DNA of 64,000 bases from Clostridia bacterium (GTDB lineage: Bacteria; Bacillota; Clostridia; Oscillospirales; Acutalibacteraceae): NCBI GenBank assembly GCA_017410325.1, contig JAFQRA010000030.1:62001-126000 (forward strand), read 5' to 3'. Shown here piece by piece: positions 17,157 through 28,300 of this stretch (position 1 is the first letter of the stretch; each line of letters starts with the position of its first letter). The translations under genes were made by a program, and so were the position numbers. The notes beneath the pieces were generated by a model. The model had not been told where the DNA came from, did not search any database, and saw only the letters and a list, made by a program, of their open reading frames with translations.

Positions 17157-20100
17157 ATGAAACTCACAAAAAAAGTTCTCAGCATTATCCTCGCTGCGGC
17201 TCTTGTATTTGGTTCAGTAGCAGTTGCTGCAAACGCAGTTGTTACAGAACTTGCAGGCTCCGTACTTACCATGAGCATTACATCCGATAAGGACGTTGCA
17301 GACGGTAAGGCTGAAGTCAAGCCCGGCGAAACAATCACAATCAGCGTTGCCTATACAACAAACTTCTACCCCGGTAATGCCGGCGTTGACCTTTTTGTTT
17401 GGGACAGAGGCGTATTTGCTGATGATTCAACAGTAAACTTCACATACGGTCTTGCTGATGACCTTTGGAAGTGTACTACAAACACTCCCCTTACATCCGG
17501 CTATCCCACAGATTACCCCAGCTCAGACTATGTCGGCTTCCTTAATACACGTGGTGACCTTGTTGATGTAGTTGGCTCCGAAATCGATGTTCTTGACAAC
17601 GATGTATTCTACACCTTCACATTCACAGTACCCGAGGATGCAGAAATCGGCACAGTTGCTCATTTCCTTGCTCCCGCTTCAAAGATTTACAGCGGTTCAG
17701 GCTCCACTCGTGGCTTCATTCGTCAGAATGTTAGTGATTCCAACATCTATGATAAGGCTGCTTCAACTTACTGTGAGACAGTTAACGTTGACTCCCTTGA
17801 GATTACAATTGTTGACGAAAAGACAGAAGAACCTGATACACCCGTAGTTGTTGATCCCGTTTACGGTCTTGAAGGCTCCGTTCTTACAATGGACATCACA
17901 TCCGATAAGGACGTTGCAGACGGCAAGGCAGAAGTTAAGCCCGGCGAAACAATTACAATCGACGTTGCTTATACAACAAACTTCTACCCCGGTAATGCCG
18001 GTGTTGACCTTTTTGTTTGGGACAGAGGCGTATTTGCTGATGATTCAACAGTAAACTTCACATACGGTCTCGCTGATGACCTTTGGAAGTGTACTACAAA
18101 CACACCTCTTACATCCGGCTATCCCACAGACTATCCCAGTTCAGATTATGTCGGTTTCCTCAACACCCGTGGCGACCTCGTCGATGTTGTTGGCTCCGAA
18201 ATCGAACTTCTTGACAAAGACATATTTTACACATTCACATTCACAGTACCCGAGGACGCAGAAATCGGTACAGTCGTTAATTTCCTCGCTCCCGCTTCAA
18301 AGATTTACAGCGGCTCAGGCTCCACTCGTGGCTTCATTCGTCAGAATGTTAGTGATTCCAACATCTACGATAAGGCTGCTTCAACTTACTGTGAGACAGT
18401 CAACGTTGACTCTCTCCAGATCACAATTGTCGGTGAAGGCGGCGAAGAGCCTCCCGTTGTTGAGTACGCTGACCTTACAGCTCTTCAGGCAGCTCTCGAC
18501 AAGGCTGCAGTTGCTGATACAGCAAATTGCACATCCGCAACAGTAGCAGAATTCAACGCAGCTAAGGCAGCAGCTGAGGCTCTCAACGTTGAAGGCACAC
18601 TTGCTACAGAGCAGGATGCTGTTAACGCAGCAGCTCAGAGACTTGAAGATGCTATCACAGGTCTTACAAAGCTTCCCACAGTTGACTACGATGCACTTCA
18701 GGCAGCTATCGAAGCATACGAGGCAAAGGTTGTTGATAAGGACAACTACAGCAACTGGGATGCATACGCAGACCTCTACGCAGCAGCAGTAGAGATTGAC
18801 CAGACAGTTGTTTATGATGACGAAGCAGGCTCCGTACAGACAGCAGTTAACGAAGCAGCAGCAGCTCTCAACGACTTCGTTCTCGTTGAGTACGGCAAGG
18901 TTAACTACAACGCTCTTAACGATGCTATCGCAGCATACGAAGCAAAGGTTGCTGATAAGGACAACTACAGAAACTGGGCAGATTACGAAGCTCTCTACAA
19001 CGCAGCTAAGGCTATCGACCAGTCTGTCGTTTACGACAAGAACGGTGAGCAGGCAGCAGCTGATGCAGCAGCAACAGCTCTCAACGACTTCGTTCTCGTT
19101 GAATACGCAAAGGTTAACTACGATGCTCTTAACGCAGCTATCGCAGCTTATGAAGCAAAGGTAGCTGATAAGGATATCTATGCTAACTGGGCTGATTACG
19201 AAGCTCTCTACACAGCAGCTAAGGCTATCGACCAGTCTGTCGTTTACGACAAGAACGGCGAGCAGAAGGCAGCTGACGATGCAGCAGCAGCTCTCAACGA
19301 CTTCGTTCTCGTTGAATACGCAAAGGTTGACTATACAGCTCTTAACGATGCTATCGCAGCATACGAAGCAAAGCTCGGCGACGCTAACCTCTACGCTAAC
19401 TGGGCAGAGTACGAAGCTCTCTACAACGAAGCTAAGGCTATCGACCAGTCTGTCGTTTACGACAAGAACGGCGAGCAGGCAGCAGTTGATGCAGCAGCAG
19501 AAGCTCTTGCAAACTTCGTTCTCGAAGACAAGACTCTCGACTACACAGCATGGAACGATGCAGTAGCAGAAATTCCCGCAGACCTCGCAGGCTTCAAGCC
19601 CGCTTCCGTAACAGCTTACGAAGCAGCTAAGGCTCAGGCAGAGGCTGACAAGGATGAAGCAGTCGCAGCTCTCGACCAGACAGCTCTCGACGCAGCAGCA
19701 GACGCTCTTACAGCAGCTATCGCTCTTCTTGAAGAGAAGGCTGACAACTCCGCTCTTGCAGCAGCTATCGCTCGTGCAAGCGCACTTCTTGAAGAAAACT
19801 ACACACCCGATTCCTGGACAGCAGCAGACCTTGCAAACGTTCTTGCAGCAGCTAACGTAGTTCTTGCTAACGGCGACGCTACAGCAGAAGAAATTGCAGC
19901 TCAGGTTGCAGCTATCGAAGCAGCAGAAGCTAAGCTCGTTGTTAAGGCTGACAAGGCAGCTCTCCTTGAGGCTCTCCAGGCAGCTCAGGCTCTCGTTGAA
20001 AACGAAGCAGCTTACACACCCGCTTCCTTTGCAGAGGCAAACCTTGCAGCAGTTATGGCTGATGCACAGGTTGTTTATGACGATGATAACGCTACAGCTC

Positions 20101-21680
20101 AGGCAGTAGCAGACGCTATCACAGCTCTTAAGGCAGCAGAGGCTAAGCTCGTTCTCAAGGCTGACAAGGCAGCTCTTGAAGCAGCTATCAACACAGAAGT
20201 TGTTCTTGAAAACGCAACATCTGCAACACTCGCAGCTTACAACGAGGCTCTTGAAGCAGCTCAGGCTGTTCTTGCTGATGACAACGCTTCTGAGGAAGAA
20301 GTTCTCACAGCTACAAACAACCTCCTTGCAGCTATCGACGGCATTAAGTACCTCGGCACTTGTGATTATGACGAGCTCAACGCTGTAATCGCAGAGGCAG
20401 AAGCACTCAATCCCGACGATTACACAACAACATCCTGGTACTCACAGGCTTACCTCAACGCTTACCTTGACGCAGCTAAGGAAGTTGCTCCCGATATGAT
20501 CGCTGACGAAGCAGGCGAAAACCAGGCTATCATCGATGCAGCAGCACTTGCACTCAGAACAGCTATCGATACTCTCGAGCTCAGAGCTAACCTTGCAGAC
20601 CTCAAGGCAGCTATCGCCGCAGAAGCTAAGGTTGCTGAAGAGTACGCAACAGAAGACACTTGGGCAGCTTACGCTGAAAAGCTCGCAGCAGCTCAGGCTC
20701 TTGCTGACGAAGAAGGCACAATCGGCGTAAGCCGTCAGGCTGAGGTTGACGAAGCAGCAGCAGCTCTCGTAGCAGCTAACGACGCTCTCGTTGAGGCAGA
20801 CGCTGACTACACGGCAGTTGAAGAAGCTCTTGCTTATGTAGAGACTAAGGGCGAGCTCAACCAGTATACACAGACTTCCGTCAAGAAGCTCCAGGCAGCT
20901 ATCGATGCAGTAGTTTACGGTCTCGGTATCTCCAAGCAGGATGAAGTTAACGCAGCAGCAGAAGCAATCGTTAAGGCAGCAGACGAGCTTGTAATTTCTC
21001 AGGCAGCTGTTACTAACGTTGTAATGCTCGGCGGCGACTACGTTGCAAGAGAGACAAGACAGTACGAAATCACTGTTGCAGGTGCTCCCACAAAGACACG
21101 TTTCGTCAACGAAAAGGGCGGCACAGTTACATTTGCAAGAAACGGCAGAAACATCACTATCGTTTCCTACAATGCAGCCGGTGAAGTTATCGACTACGCT
21201 GAAGAAGAACCCGCATACGAGGTTTGGACAGTTTCTACATCTCTCGGTGAAGGCACATACCAGGCTCTCGCTAAGCTCGGCGCAGATTGGGAAGCATTCA
21301 CATACGAGTTCGAAATCGAGCTTGTTGACTACGCAGAGAACGAAGTTTACTTCGTAGCAGCTCCCGCTGACGGCTCTGCAGAGGCAGGCAAGACTCTCGA
21401 ACTCACAAGAAATGCTCCTGCTGTTATGACGGTTACAGTTCCCGACACAGTAAATAAGGTTCAGCTCTTCTTTACACTCGGCGAAAAGACCTTCACAACA
21501 ACCTACGCTCTTGATTCCGCTTACGCAACAGTTGCTGACAACGGCGACGGCACAATGACTTGGACCCTTACACGTAACTTCTCAACACTTGGTGAGTACA
21601 CAATGGCTCTCAAGCTCAGAGATTCTAAGGGCTGGTACGACGCTGTTACAGACGTTATCAACGTTACAGTTACAAAGTAA
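17157..21680 (+). CDS. Giant secreted fibre-like protein: duplicated cohesin-like module, 12 FIVAR repeats, Ig-like end
   Basis: The 1507-residue protein has a signal peptide (MKLTKKVLSIILAAALVFG..., ending ANA). Two cohesin-like modules (about residues 32-225 and 238-430) begin PGETITI(S/D)VAYTTNFY and are about 95% identical by eye. Then come twelve FIVAR-type three-helix repeats of 65-75 residues (about 437-1278). Four of them carry the near-identical core KAIDQ(S/T)VVYD. Two Ig-like beta domains (about 1280-1507) end the protein. It has no dockerin, LPXTG, SLH or other obvious anchor. The design is a binding head on a long helical stalk; the ligand is unknown. A terminator 35 bases after the stop ends the transcript. 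AGGAGG precedes the ATG. Confidence 0.82.
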   Translation: MKLTKKVLSIILAAALVFGSVAVAANAVVTELAGSVLTMSITSDKDVADGKAEVKPGETITISVAYTTNFYPGNAGVDLFVWDRGVFADDSTVNFTYGLADDLWKCTTNTPLTSGYPTDYPSSDYVGFLNTRGDLVDVVGSEIDVLDNDVFYTFTFTVPEDAEIGTVAHFLAPASKIYSGSGSTRGFIRQNVSDSNIYDKAASTYCETVNVDSLEITIVDEKTEEPDTPVVVDPVYGLEGSVLTMDITSDKDVADGKAEVKPGETITIDVAYTTNFYPGNAGVDLFVWDRGVFADDSTVNFTYGLADDLWKCTTNTPLTSGYPTDYPSSDYVGFLNTRGDLVDVVGSEIELLDKDIFYTFTFTVPEDAEIGTVVNFLAPASKIYSGSGSTRGFIRQNVSDSNIYDKAASTYCETVNVDSLQITIVGEGGEEPPVVEYADLTALQAALDKAAVADTANCTSATVAEFNAAKAAAEALNVEGTLATEQDAVNAAAQRLEDAITGLTKLPTVDYDALQAAIEAYEAKVVDKDNYSNWDAYADLYAAAVEIDQTVVYDDEAGSVQTAVNEAAAALNDFVLVEYGKVNYNALNDAIAAYEAKVADKDNYRNWADYEALYNAAKAIDQSVVYDKNGEQAAADAAATALNDFVLVEYAKVNYDALNAAIAAYEAKVADKDIYANWADYEALYTAAKAIDQSVVYDKNGEQKAADDAAAALNDFVLVEYAKVDYTALNDAIAAYEAKLGDANLYANWAEYEALYNEAKAIDQSVVYDKNGEQAAVDAAAEALANFVLEDKTLDYTAWNDAVAEIPADLAGFKPASVTAYEAAKAQAEADKDEAVAALDQTALDAAADALTAAIALLEEKADNSALAAAIARASALLEENYTPDSWTAADLANVLAAANVVLANGDATAEEIAAQVAAIEAAEAKLVVKADKAALLEALQAAQALVENEAAYTPASFAEANLAAVMADAQVVYDDDNATAQAVADAITALKAAEAKLVLKADKAALEAAINTEVVLENATSATLAAYNEALEAAQAVLADDNASEEEVLTATNNLLAAIDGIKYLGTCDYDELNAVIAEAEALNPDDYTTTSWYSQAYLNAYLDAAKEVAPDMIADEAGENQAIIDAAALALRTAIDTLELRANLADLKAAIAAEAKVAEEYATEDTWAAYAEKLAAAQALADEEGTIGVSRQAEVDEAAAALVAANDALVEADADYTAVEEALAYVETKGELNQYTQTSVKKLQAAIDAVVYGLGISKQDEVNAAAEAIVKAADELVISQAAVTNVVMLGGDYVARETRQYEITVAGAPTKTRFVNEKGGTVTFARNGRNITIVSYNAAGEVIDYAEEEPAYEVWTVSTSLGEGTYQALAKLGADWEAFTYEFEIELVDYAENEVYFVAAPADGSAEAGKTLELTRNAPAVMTVTVPDTVNKVQLFFTLGEKTFTTTYALDSAYATVADNGDGTMTWTLTRNFSTLGEYTMALKLRDSKGWYDAVTDVINVTVTK

Positions 21681-21714
21681 GCAGCGGTTTCTTAAAACCC
21701 AATAATTAAAAACG

Positions 21715-21748
21715 GCGCCTCGGGTGTAAAAGCCCGGGGCGCTTTTTT
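21715..21748 (+). terminator. Rho-independent terminator ending the 9502-21680 operon
   Basis: GCGCCTCGGG pairs with CCCGGGGCGC, followed by a T run. Confidence 0.9.
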
Positions 21749-21769
21749 GAGTGCAGATAATAGATAATA

Positions 21770-22172
21770 TTTGTAGTGCTTTGTTTCATCTTAAAGTTGA
21801 CATTTGTAGGGGCGGATATTATCCGCCCGTGTTGATAACGCTCAGTTTGCCGGCGGCTGATAGCCGCCCCTACTGTGAAGTTTTAGGGGAAACAAGGTAG
21901 CAGGGGAGATTTTTAATCGCCCGCCGCGGGGTTGATATGGCGGTATGTTTCGCGCGGATAATATCCGCCCTACGGGAAAAAGATTTTTAATGAATAATGA
22001 ATATTGAATAATAAAAAATGAAGAAATGCAGGGGCGACCTTTGGTCGTCCGTTATTATTGTTACATCAACATAAATTCGGTTATCCTGTAGGGGAGGGGT
22101 CACCCCTCCCGAGGGAAAAATATGACGTTTCACGCGGGAGGCGAAACGCCTCCCCTACTATTACACAAAAAC
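21770..22172. repeat. Intergenic block of interspersed palindromic repeats
   Basis: There is no gene here. Positions 21770-21886 repeat 5016-5131 in inverted orientation, with about a dozen mismatches by eye over 117 nt. It contains GGGCGGATATTATCCGCCC and GGCGGCTGATAGCCGCC. Further on are GGATAATATCC (near 21960), an AT-rich TTAATGAATAATGAAT tract (about 21988-22022), GGGGCGACCTTTGGTCGTCC (near 22031), GGGGAGGGGTCACCCCTCCC (near 22092), and CGGGAGGCGAAACGCCTCCC (near 22134). Confidence 0.85.
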
Positions 22173-22260
22173 TTTTACGCAATTATGTTACAAATGCACA
22201 AAAACAAAGAATTGTTACAATGTTTTTACAAATTTATATATAAAAATAAAGCAAAATCAA

Positions 22261-22289
22261 TTGACTAATTGAAATATAAGTGATACAAT
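22261..22289 (+). promoter_or_regulatory. Sigma-A promoter of the dockerin metallophosphatase gene
   Basis: TTGACT (22261-22266), 17-nt spacer, TACAAT (22284-22289). The roughly 90-nt leader contains GTGTC...GACAC and GGG...CCC hairpins. Confidence 0.75.
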
Positions 22290-22383
22290 TGATACACCAA
22301 TAGTATAAGTGGCGGTGTCTAAAAAATCCGACACGCACGGGTACTAAAAGGGAAATCCCAAAATTCGCAAGGAGGAATTAAGC

Positions 22384-25300
22384 GTGAGAAAAATGAATAA
22401 AATTCTCTCATTAGTTCTGTCGGTTGCAATGGTTATCGGTATCGTTCCGATGATGACCATTTCATCAAGCGCGGCTTATTCGGGCCAGTTCAAGTTTGAT
22501 GAAAACGGCGAGTTCACCATTGTTCAGCTCACCGACATTCAGGATGACAAGGAAGTCCACGAGGACGCCCTTGCTCTTATTACAAAGGCCATGAGCAGGT
22601 ACAGCCCTGACCTTGTAGTTTTCACCGGTGATAACATTGCCGGTAAAATGAGCGCAAGCGACACCTGGTCATCAATCAGCCAGTTCCTGGCTCCCATCAT
22701 CAACGCCGGTGTACCCTATGCAATGACATTCGGTAACCACGACGAAGAAGATGCAACACTTGTTGATACTCCCTCAAAGCAGGAGCAGTACGACTACGCA
22801 CTCAGCCTTTCCGACTACGGCGTTGACTTCGACGTTGACTCCCTCAGCGGTACAGGTACCGGCGGTATCCCGATTTACTCCAAGGACGGCAGCACAATCA
22901 AGTTCGCTGTTTTCCCGGTTGACTCGGGTAACTACGACGAAAACGGTGACTACGACCACGTAAAGGCTGACCAGCTCCAGTGGTACGAGCAGCAGGTCGC
23001 TTCCTACGGCAGCGTTCCTCACCTTGTTTTCCAGCACATCATCATCCCTGAAGTTTACACGACCCTTCTTGTCAAGGCCGAGAGCACAACTCCCGGTGCA
23101 ATCCAGGGTCACGGTAACTGGAGCAGCAACTACTATGTTCTCGACCCCTCTAACCCCACAATCACAGGTCAGATGAACGAGCAGCCCTGTCCGTCAGCTA
23201 TCAACGGCGGTCAGTACGATGCGATGGTCCGTACAGGCTGTATGGTCGGTAACTTCGTAGGTCACGACCACACCAACAACTTCGTTGGTACAACAGCAGA
23301 CGGTATCACAATCGGTTATACCGAGGCTGTTACAATGCACTCCTACGGTCACCACGACCCCGCTTGCCGTGTCTTCACAATCAAGGAAGACGGTACATAC
23401 ACATCCAAGAACATCCGTCTCTCCGAGATGGGTATGGAAGAGGCAGACGATTACGAGCACGACGTTATCGCAGGTACTCCCACAGTTCCTAAGAAAATCG
23501 TTGTCGGCGCATCAGGCAACAGCCTCAGCCAGCAGAAGCTCGGTAACGTTATCCAGCAGTACTCCGTCAACCACAAGACACAGGCTCTCTATGCTAACGA
23601 TATGCGGGTTACCATTGACCTTGCGGCAGAGCTTACAAACGTTACCCTCACACCTCAGAGCGGTATCAACGTAAGCGGTCCCCAGGTTACAAATGCAAAT
23701 GATGACGGCAGCATCAAGACCTATACTTGGGTTATCAACGGCGGTACGGCAACTGCTGGTACAGCAGCAGAGTTCAAGATTACCTACAACAACGGCGACA
23801 AGCAGCTCACACAGTATGCTTACAGCTACGTTGACGATATTCAGACCCCCGCAGGTTACTACTTCTTCACGCGTAACTACCGCGGCGGTAACAACTCCGA
23901 CAACTGGGTATCACATACATACGTTATGACCGTTCTCGGTGATACCGTTTACGGTGACGCACGTTCACAGACCGACGCCTCACTCTACGGTTACGAGGGT
24001 GCAGAGGTCGGCGCTTGGACAAACGCAACGGCAGGTTACTACAACTACACGTCAAGTGAGGACGCAGGCTTCACAGGTATGGGTGACTCTAACTACGGTC
24101 TTATCTTTACCTCTCCTGCCCGTGCAAACTGCCGTACTCTTTACCACTTCCCCAGATTTGCTTCGGCAGGCAAGAGCCCCGTTTCTACAATTTTCGTAGA
24201 TACAAGTGAGGTTACAACACTCGGTCAGCTCGGTATCAGTGTTAACTACTGGCGCCACATGACTACCGACCACAGCCTTGCAACGGAGCACTCACTCTAC
24301 TTCAAGAACGGTGACGTCGGCTACTCAACGGGCAACCTCACCGAGGGCACAGCAGGCACAACTACAATCAGCGCCGCTGTTTCCGCAGTTACGCTTGCAG
24401 CCGCAAAGGGCTCCAACGCTAACATCGCAATAAACGGTGTTATTCCGGCAGACGGCACGGAATACACGATGATTTCAAGAGGTTACTCACACTACGACGG
24501 CAGCTACTCAACAGACCACTATACATACGGCCCCGTCCTCCTCAGATTTACAACCTACAACAAGGCAGAGCTTCGTGAGCTCGTTAACGCAGAGCGTTCC
24601 GCAATGCGCCAGACAGACGATGTTGTTTACCGCGCAGCCTTCAAGGAAGCTTACAAGCAGGTTATGAAGGTTAACACGACACAGGCTGACATCAACGCAG
24701 CTATCGTTCTTCTTAACACCGCTATCGAGGGCCTTACCTTCGACGGTACTGACGTTTCCAACAACGGTGCATACGCAGGTACAACTACAATTCCTCCCGT
24801 TATCTATATCGCAGGTAGCGGCTACGGTCTTTCCCAGCAGCCCACAGGTACGAATATCCAGAGCGGCGTAATCGACTACGCTTCAAACACAATGAACTAT
24901 GATTACTCCAGATTCTATTTCTCCGCTCCTCAGGGCGCAACAGGCGTTTCCGTTTCCGTTAAGGAGTCCAACGGCAACACAGTTTCCTACACATGGGATG
25001 CAGGTACAAACTCCGGCCAGATTACAGGCGGTACATCTGCACAGAACGCTTATATCCAGTATATTTTCTCATACACACTTGGCGGCAAGCTTTACGAGCA
25101 GGTAGAAGCTTCTGCAGTTCTTCCCGCTCCGCAGGCAGCAGGTTGGACATCAATGGTTAAGGGCTCAACAACAATGAGCGCAACTGTTTACAGAACTGTT
25201 TTTGAAACGGCCGTCCTCTTCGGTAACGGCGGCGTTCTTCCCGCAGGTGCTTACTACACCGGTCAGGACGTATTCAGCGGCGCTAACTACGGTATCAACC

Positions 25301-28300
25301 TTGATACTTCCGCCAACAACAATTTCGTCGGCTACGGCTATCAGAAGGTTGCCGGTACAGGTATGGCTTGGTGGGAAGTTACAAGAGCCCGTCAGTCAGA
25401 CGGTACGGACTGGCTTTGTGCTTACGACGGTCAGGACGGTAAGAAGGACTTCTGGTCCGACCCCGGTTCGGATATGGGCCACAGAGCACGTTTCGATATC
25501 ACAATCGACAGCTCCGTAATCCCGAACCTTTCTTCCATCGGTACAGGCTTCAAGTTTATCTCCCTTCAGAACCAGAACCGTTCAACAAACGGTACATCCA
25601 ACAACTCCAACCCGACGGTTCTTCAGGTTACAAACACCGGCTTCTTCAACGGCTTTGTTTCGTTCTCTGATGTTGTTAACGGCAACAACAAGACAAGCGC
25701 AGTCAGACTCGGCACACCCTACAACAATGAAGGCGTAGCAGGCGACACCACATACGGTGTTAAGGCCGGCGATACACTTTCACTTATCTACGGCTTCGAG
25801 TCCGATTCGCTTCCCGCAGCAGGTAACTACTCCTTCTGGACAGAGCTTACCAACGAAGGTACTTACAAGTCTTACGCCCACTATGTGTGGAACTTCACAA
25901 TCAACTACGTTGATAAGACGGCTATCCGTAACTATCTTGCACAGGAAGCTGAGAATTACCGTCAGCTTTCCGACGGCTACGACAATTCCGACGGCTCCTT
26001 CACAGCCTTCCAGGCAGCACTTGCCAAGGCTAAGGCAGCTGTTACAGACGTAACCCTTAACGATGCTGATACAGCAACTATTCAGACAGAGCTTCAGACA
26101 GCCATTGCAAACCTTAAGTATCTCCCCGCTGACTATACGAAGCTCAGAGCTAAGGTACTTGAAGTACGTATTGAAAATGCTGACGGCACCTACGCTTACA
26201 GACCGCATCCCGCAAACGACCCGACATACTACAACACGGGCGAATACTACCCCTGGAACTGCTTCAGCTCCACAAACGAAGTTGACATCGCCATCAAGGA
26301 CATCAACTGGAACTACGACGTTCGTTACCAGAACAAGATTGATATGATGGTTGACGCTATCGACGTTGGTTGGATCAACGTTACACTTGTTAACGCTGAC
26401 TACACAAACGTTGACAGATACCTTGCTTATAAGACAGGTACAGGCGCAAACGGTGCAGCAGGCGGCGCACAGATTCTCGCACCCGACAAGTACGACTACC
26501 TGATGCTCACTAACCCGATGCTTCCCGCCGAGTACTACACAACAGACTCCTACAACGCTTGGACAAATGCTTGTGCAGTCGGTCAGGCAGACCGCTCACT
26601 CAAGAAGCCCGACCAGGATGTTGTTGACGGCTACGCTCTCGCTCTTGAAACAGCATACAATAACCTTACTCTCCTTCCCGCTGACTTCAGCCCCCTTGAC
26701 GAAGTTCAGGAAGCTGTTCAGGATAGCTTGGATATGACGGTTGAGGTTGTTGACCCCTCCAACTCCGCAAACAACTACGATATCTCCTACTACAGCCCCG
26801 AACTCATCGCTCAGATTCGTGAGAAGCTTGCTCAGCGCGATGCAGGTCTCACAATTATGGAGCAGGATAAGGTTGAAGGTCTCGTCGTTGAAATCGATGC
26901 CCTCTATCAGGAGCTTGGCTCAACACTTAACAGCGTTGATATGAAGTACGCTAACGAGCAGAAGGCTATTGAAGCTACCTACGAGGCAGAGGCTGAGAAG
27001 TACTACACGGCTGATAGCTGGCAGAGACTTGTCGATGCCCGTGCAGCAGCTAACGACAGACTTGCTTCCAGGCAGACTGACAGCCAGGTAACTGTTAACG
27101 CAGTTGCACAGGAAATCTACGACGCACGTAACGCTCTTGAATACAACGGTGCGGATTACTCCGTAGTCAACCAGTACCTTGCACTCATCGCTGAGGAAGA
27201 GGCAAACAAGGATTGGTACTCCAACTGGTCCGCTGTTGACGTTGCAGTTGCAAACGTTGTAACAGGCCTCGACATTACAGAGCAGGCAAGAGTTGACAAG
27301 ATGGCAGCAGACCTCAAGGCAGCATACGAAGGCCTTGCTCTTAAGGACGCTAACTATGCAAACCTCAAGGCAGCTATCGACCTTGCAAACGAAAAGAACA
27401 AGGATTCTAAGTACTACACAACCGAAACCTATTCAGTATTTGCTGATGCACTTGCAGCAGCCAACACAATGTACACAGACGGTCAGTCCGCTCCTCTCAA
27501 GATTAACGAGCAGGCAAGGGTTGACGCTGTAGAAGCTGCACTCCGCGATGCAATGGGCAAGCTCGAATATCAGGATGCTAACATCCAGCCGCTTGTTGAC
27601 GCTATGAACACATACGACCAGACAGTATTTGGCGGTATGTACATGGGCGAGTATCCCGACGCTGACGAGGACGGCTACGAAGACATTCTTGACAGCGTAA
27701 GAGGTGCTTACAGCGAAGCTGAGGAAATCATTGCCGCTTACAACAACGGCGAGCTCACAATCAAGGACAATACAAGCATTGCCCTTGCCGCAACTAACCT
27801 CGAAACTCTCAGAGCAGCACTTCCTGCTTGCTATATGATGGTTTACGATGCACTTATCGATCCTTACACTGGCGATGCACTTTACAACTACGCTACAGAC
27901 GGCAAGCTCAGCGCTTACATCACAACTCTTGAGGCTAACCTCAAGACAACTTACACGGATGCATCCGTCAAGGAAGTTGTAAACGCTCTTAAGGCTATCA
28001 ACTACAACTACAAGATTGACGACCAGGCTCTCGTTGATGAGGCTTCCGGCCCCGTTTACGAAGCAGTCGCAATGCTTGAGTACAGACTTGCAAACCTTGA
28101 TGAACTCAACGCCGCTATTACAGCAGGTGACGAGAAGGTTGCACTCGCAGATACAACAGACTGGTTCACGGCTGACTCCTGGGCAGCTTATGAGGAAGCT
28201 TACAACGCAGCAGTTGACGTTCGTGACGCTGATCCCGCTTATATGATAACAGAGCAGGAAGCAGTTGACGAAGCAACACAGGCTCTTGCAGACGCTACAG

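Noticed and set aside
17256..18440. Assembly error as cause of the duplicated module
   Set aside because: The copies differ at many scattered synonymous and some replacement positions, so they are genuine separate copies.
18680..19540. CRISPR-like regular DNA repeats
   Set aside because: The 213-bp period is in frame and encodes FIVAR protein repeats; no short spacers and no cas genes.
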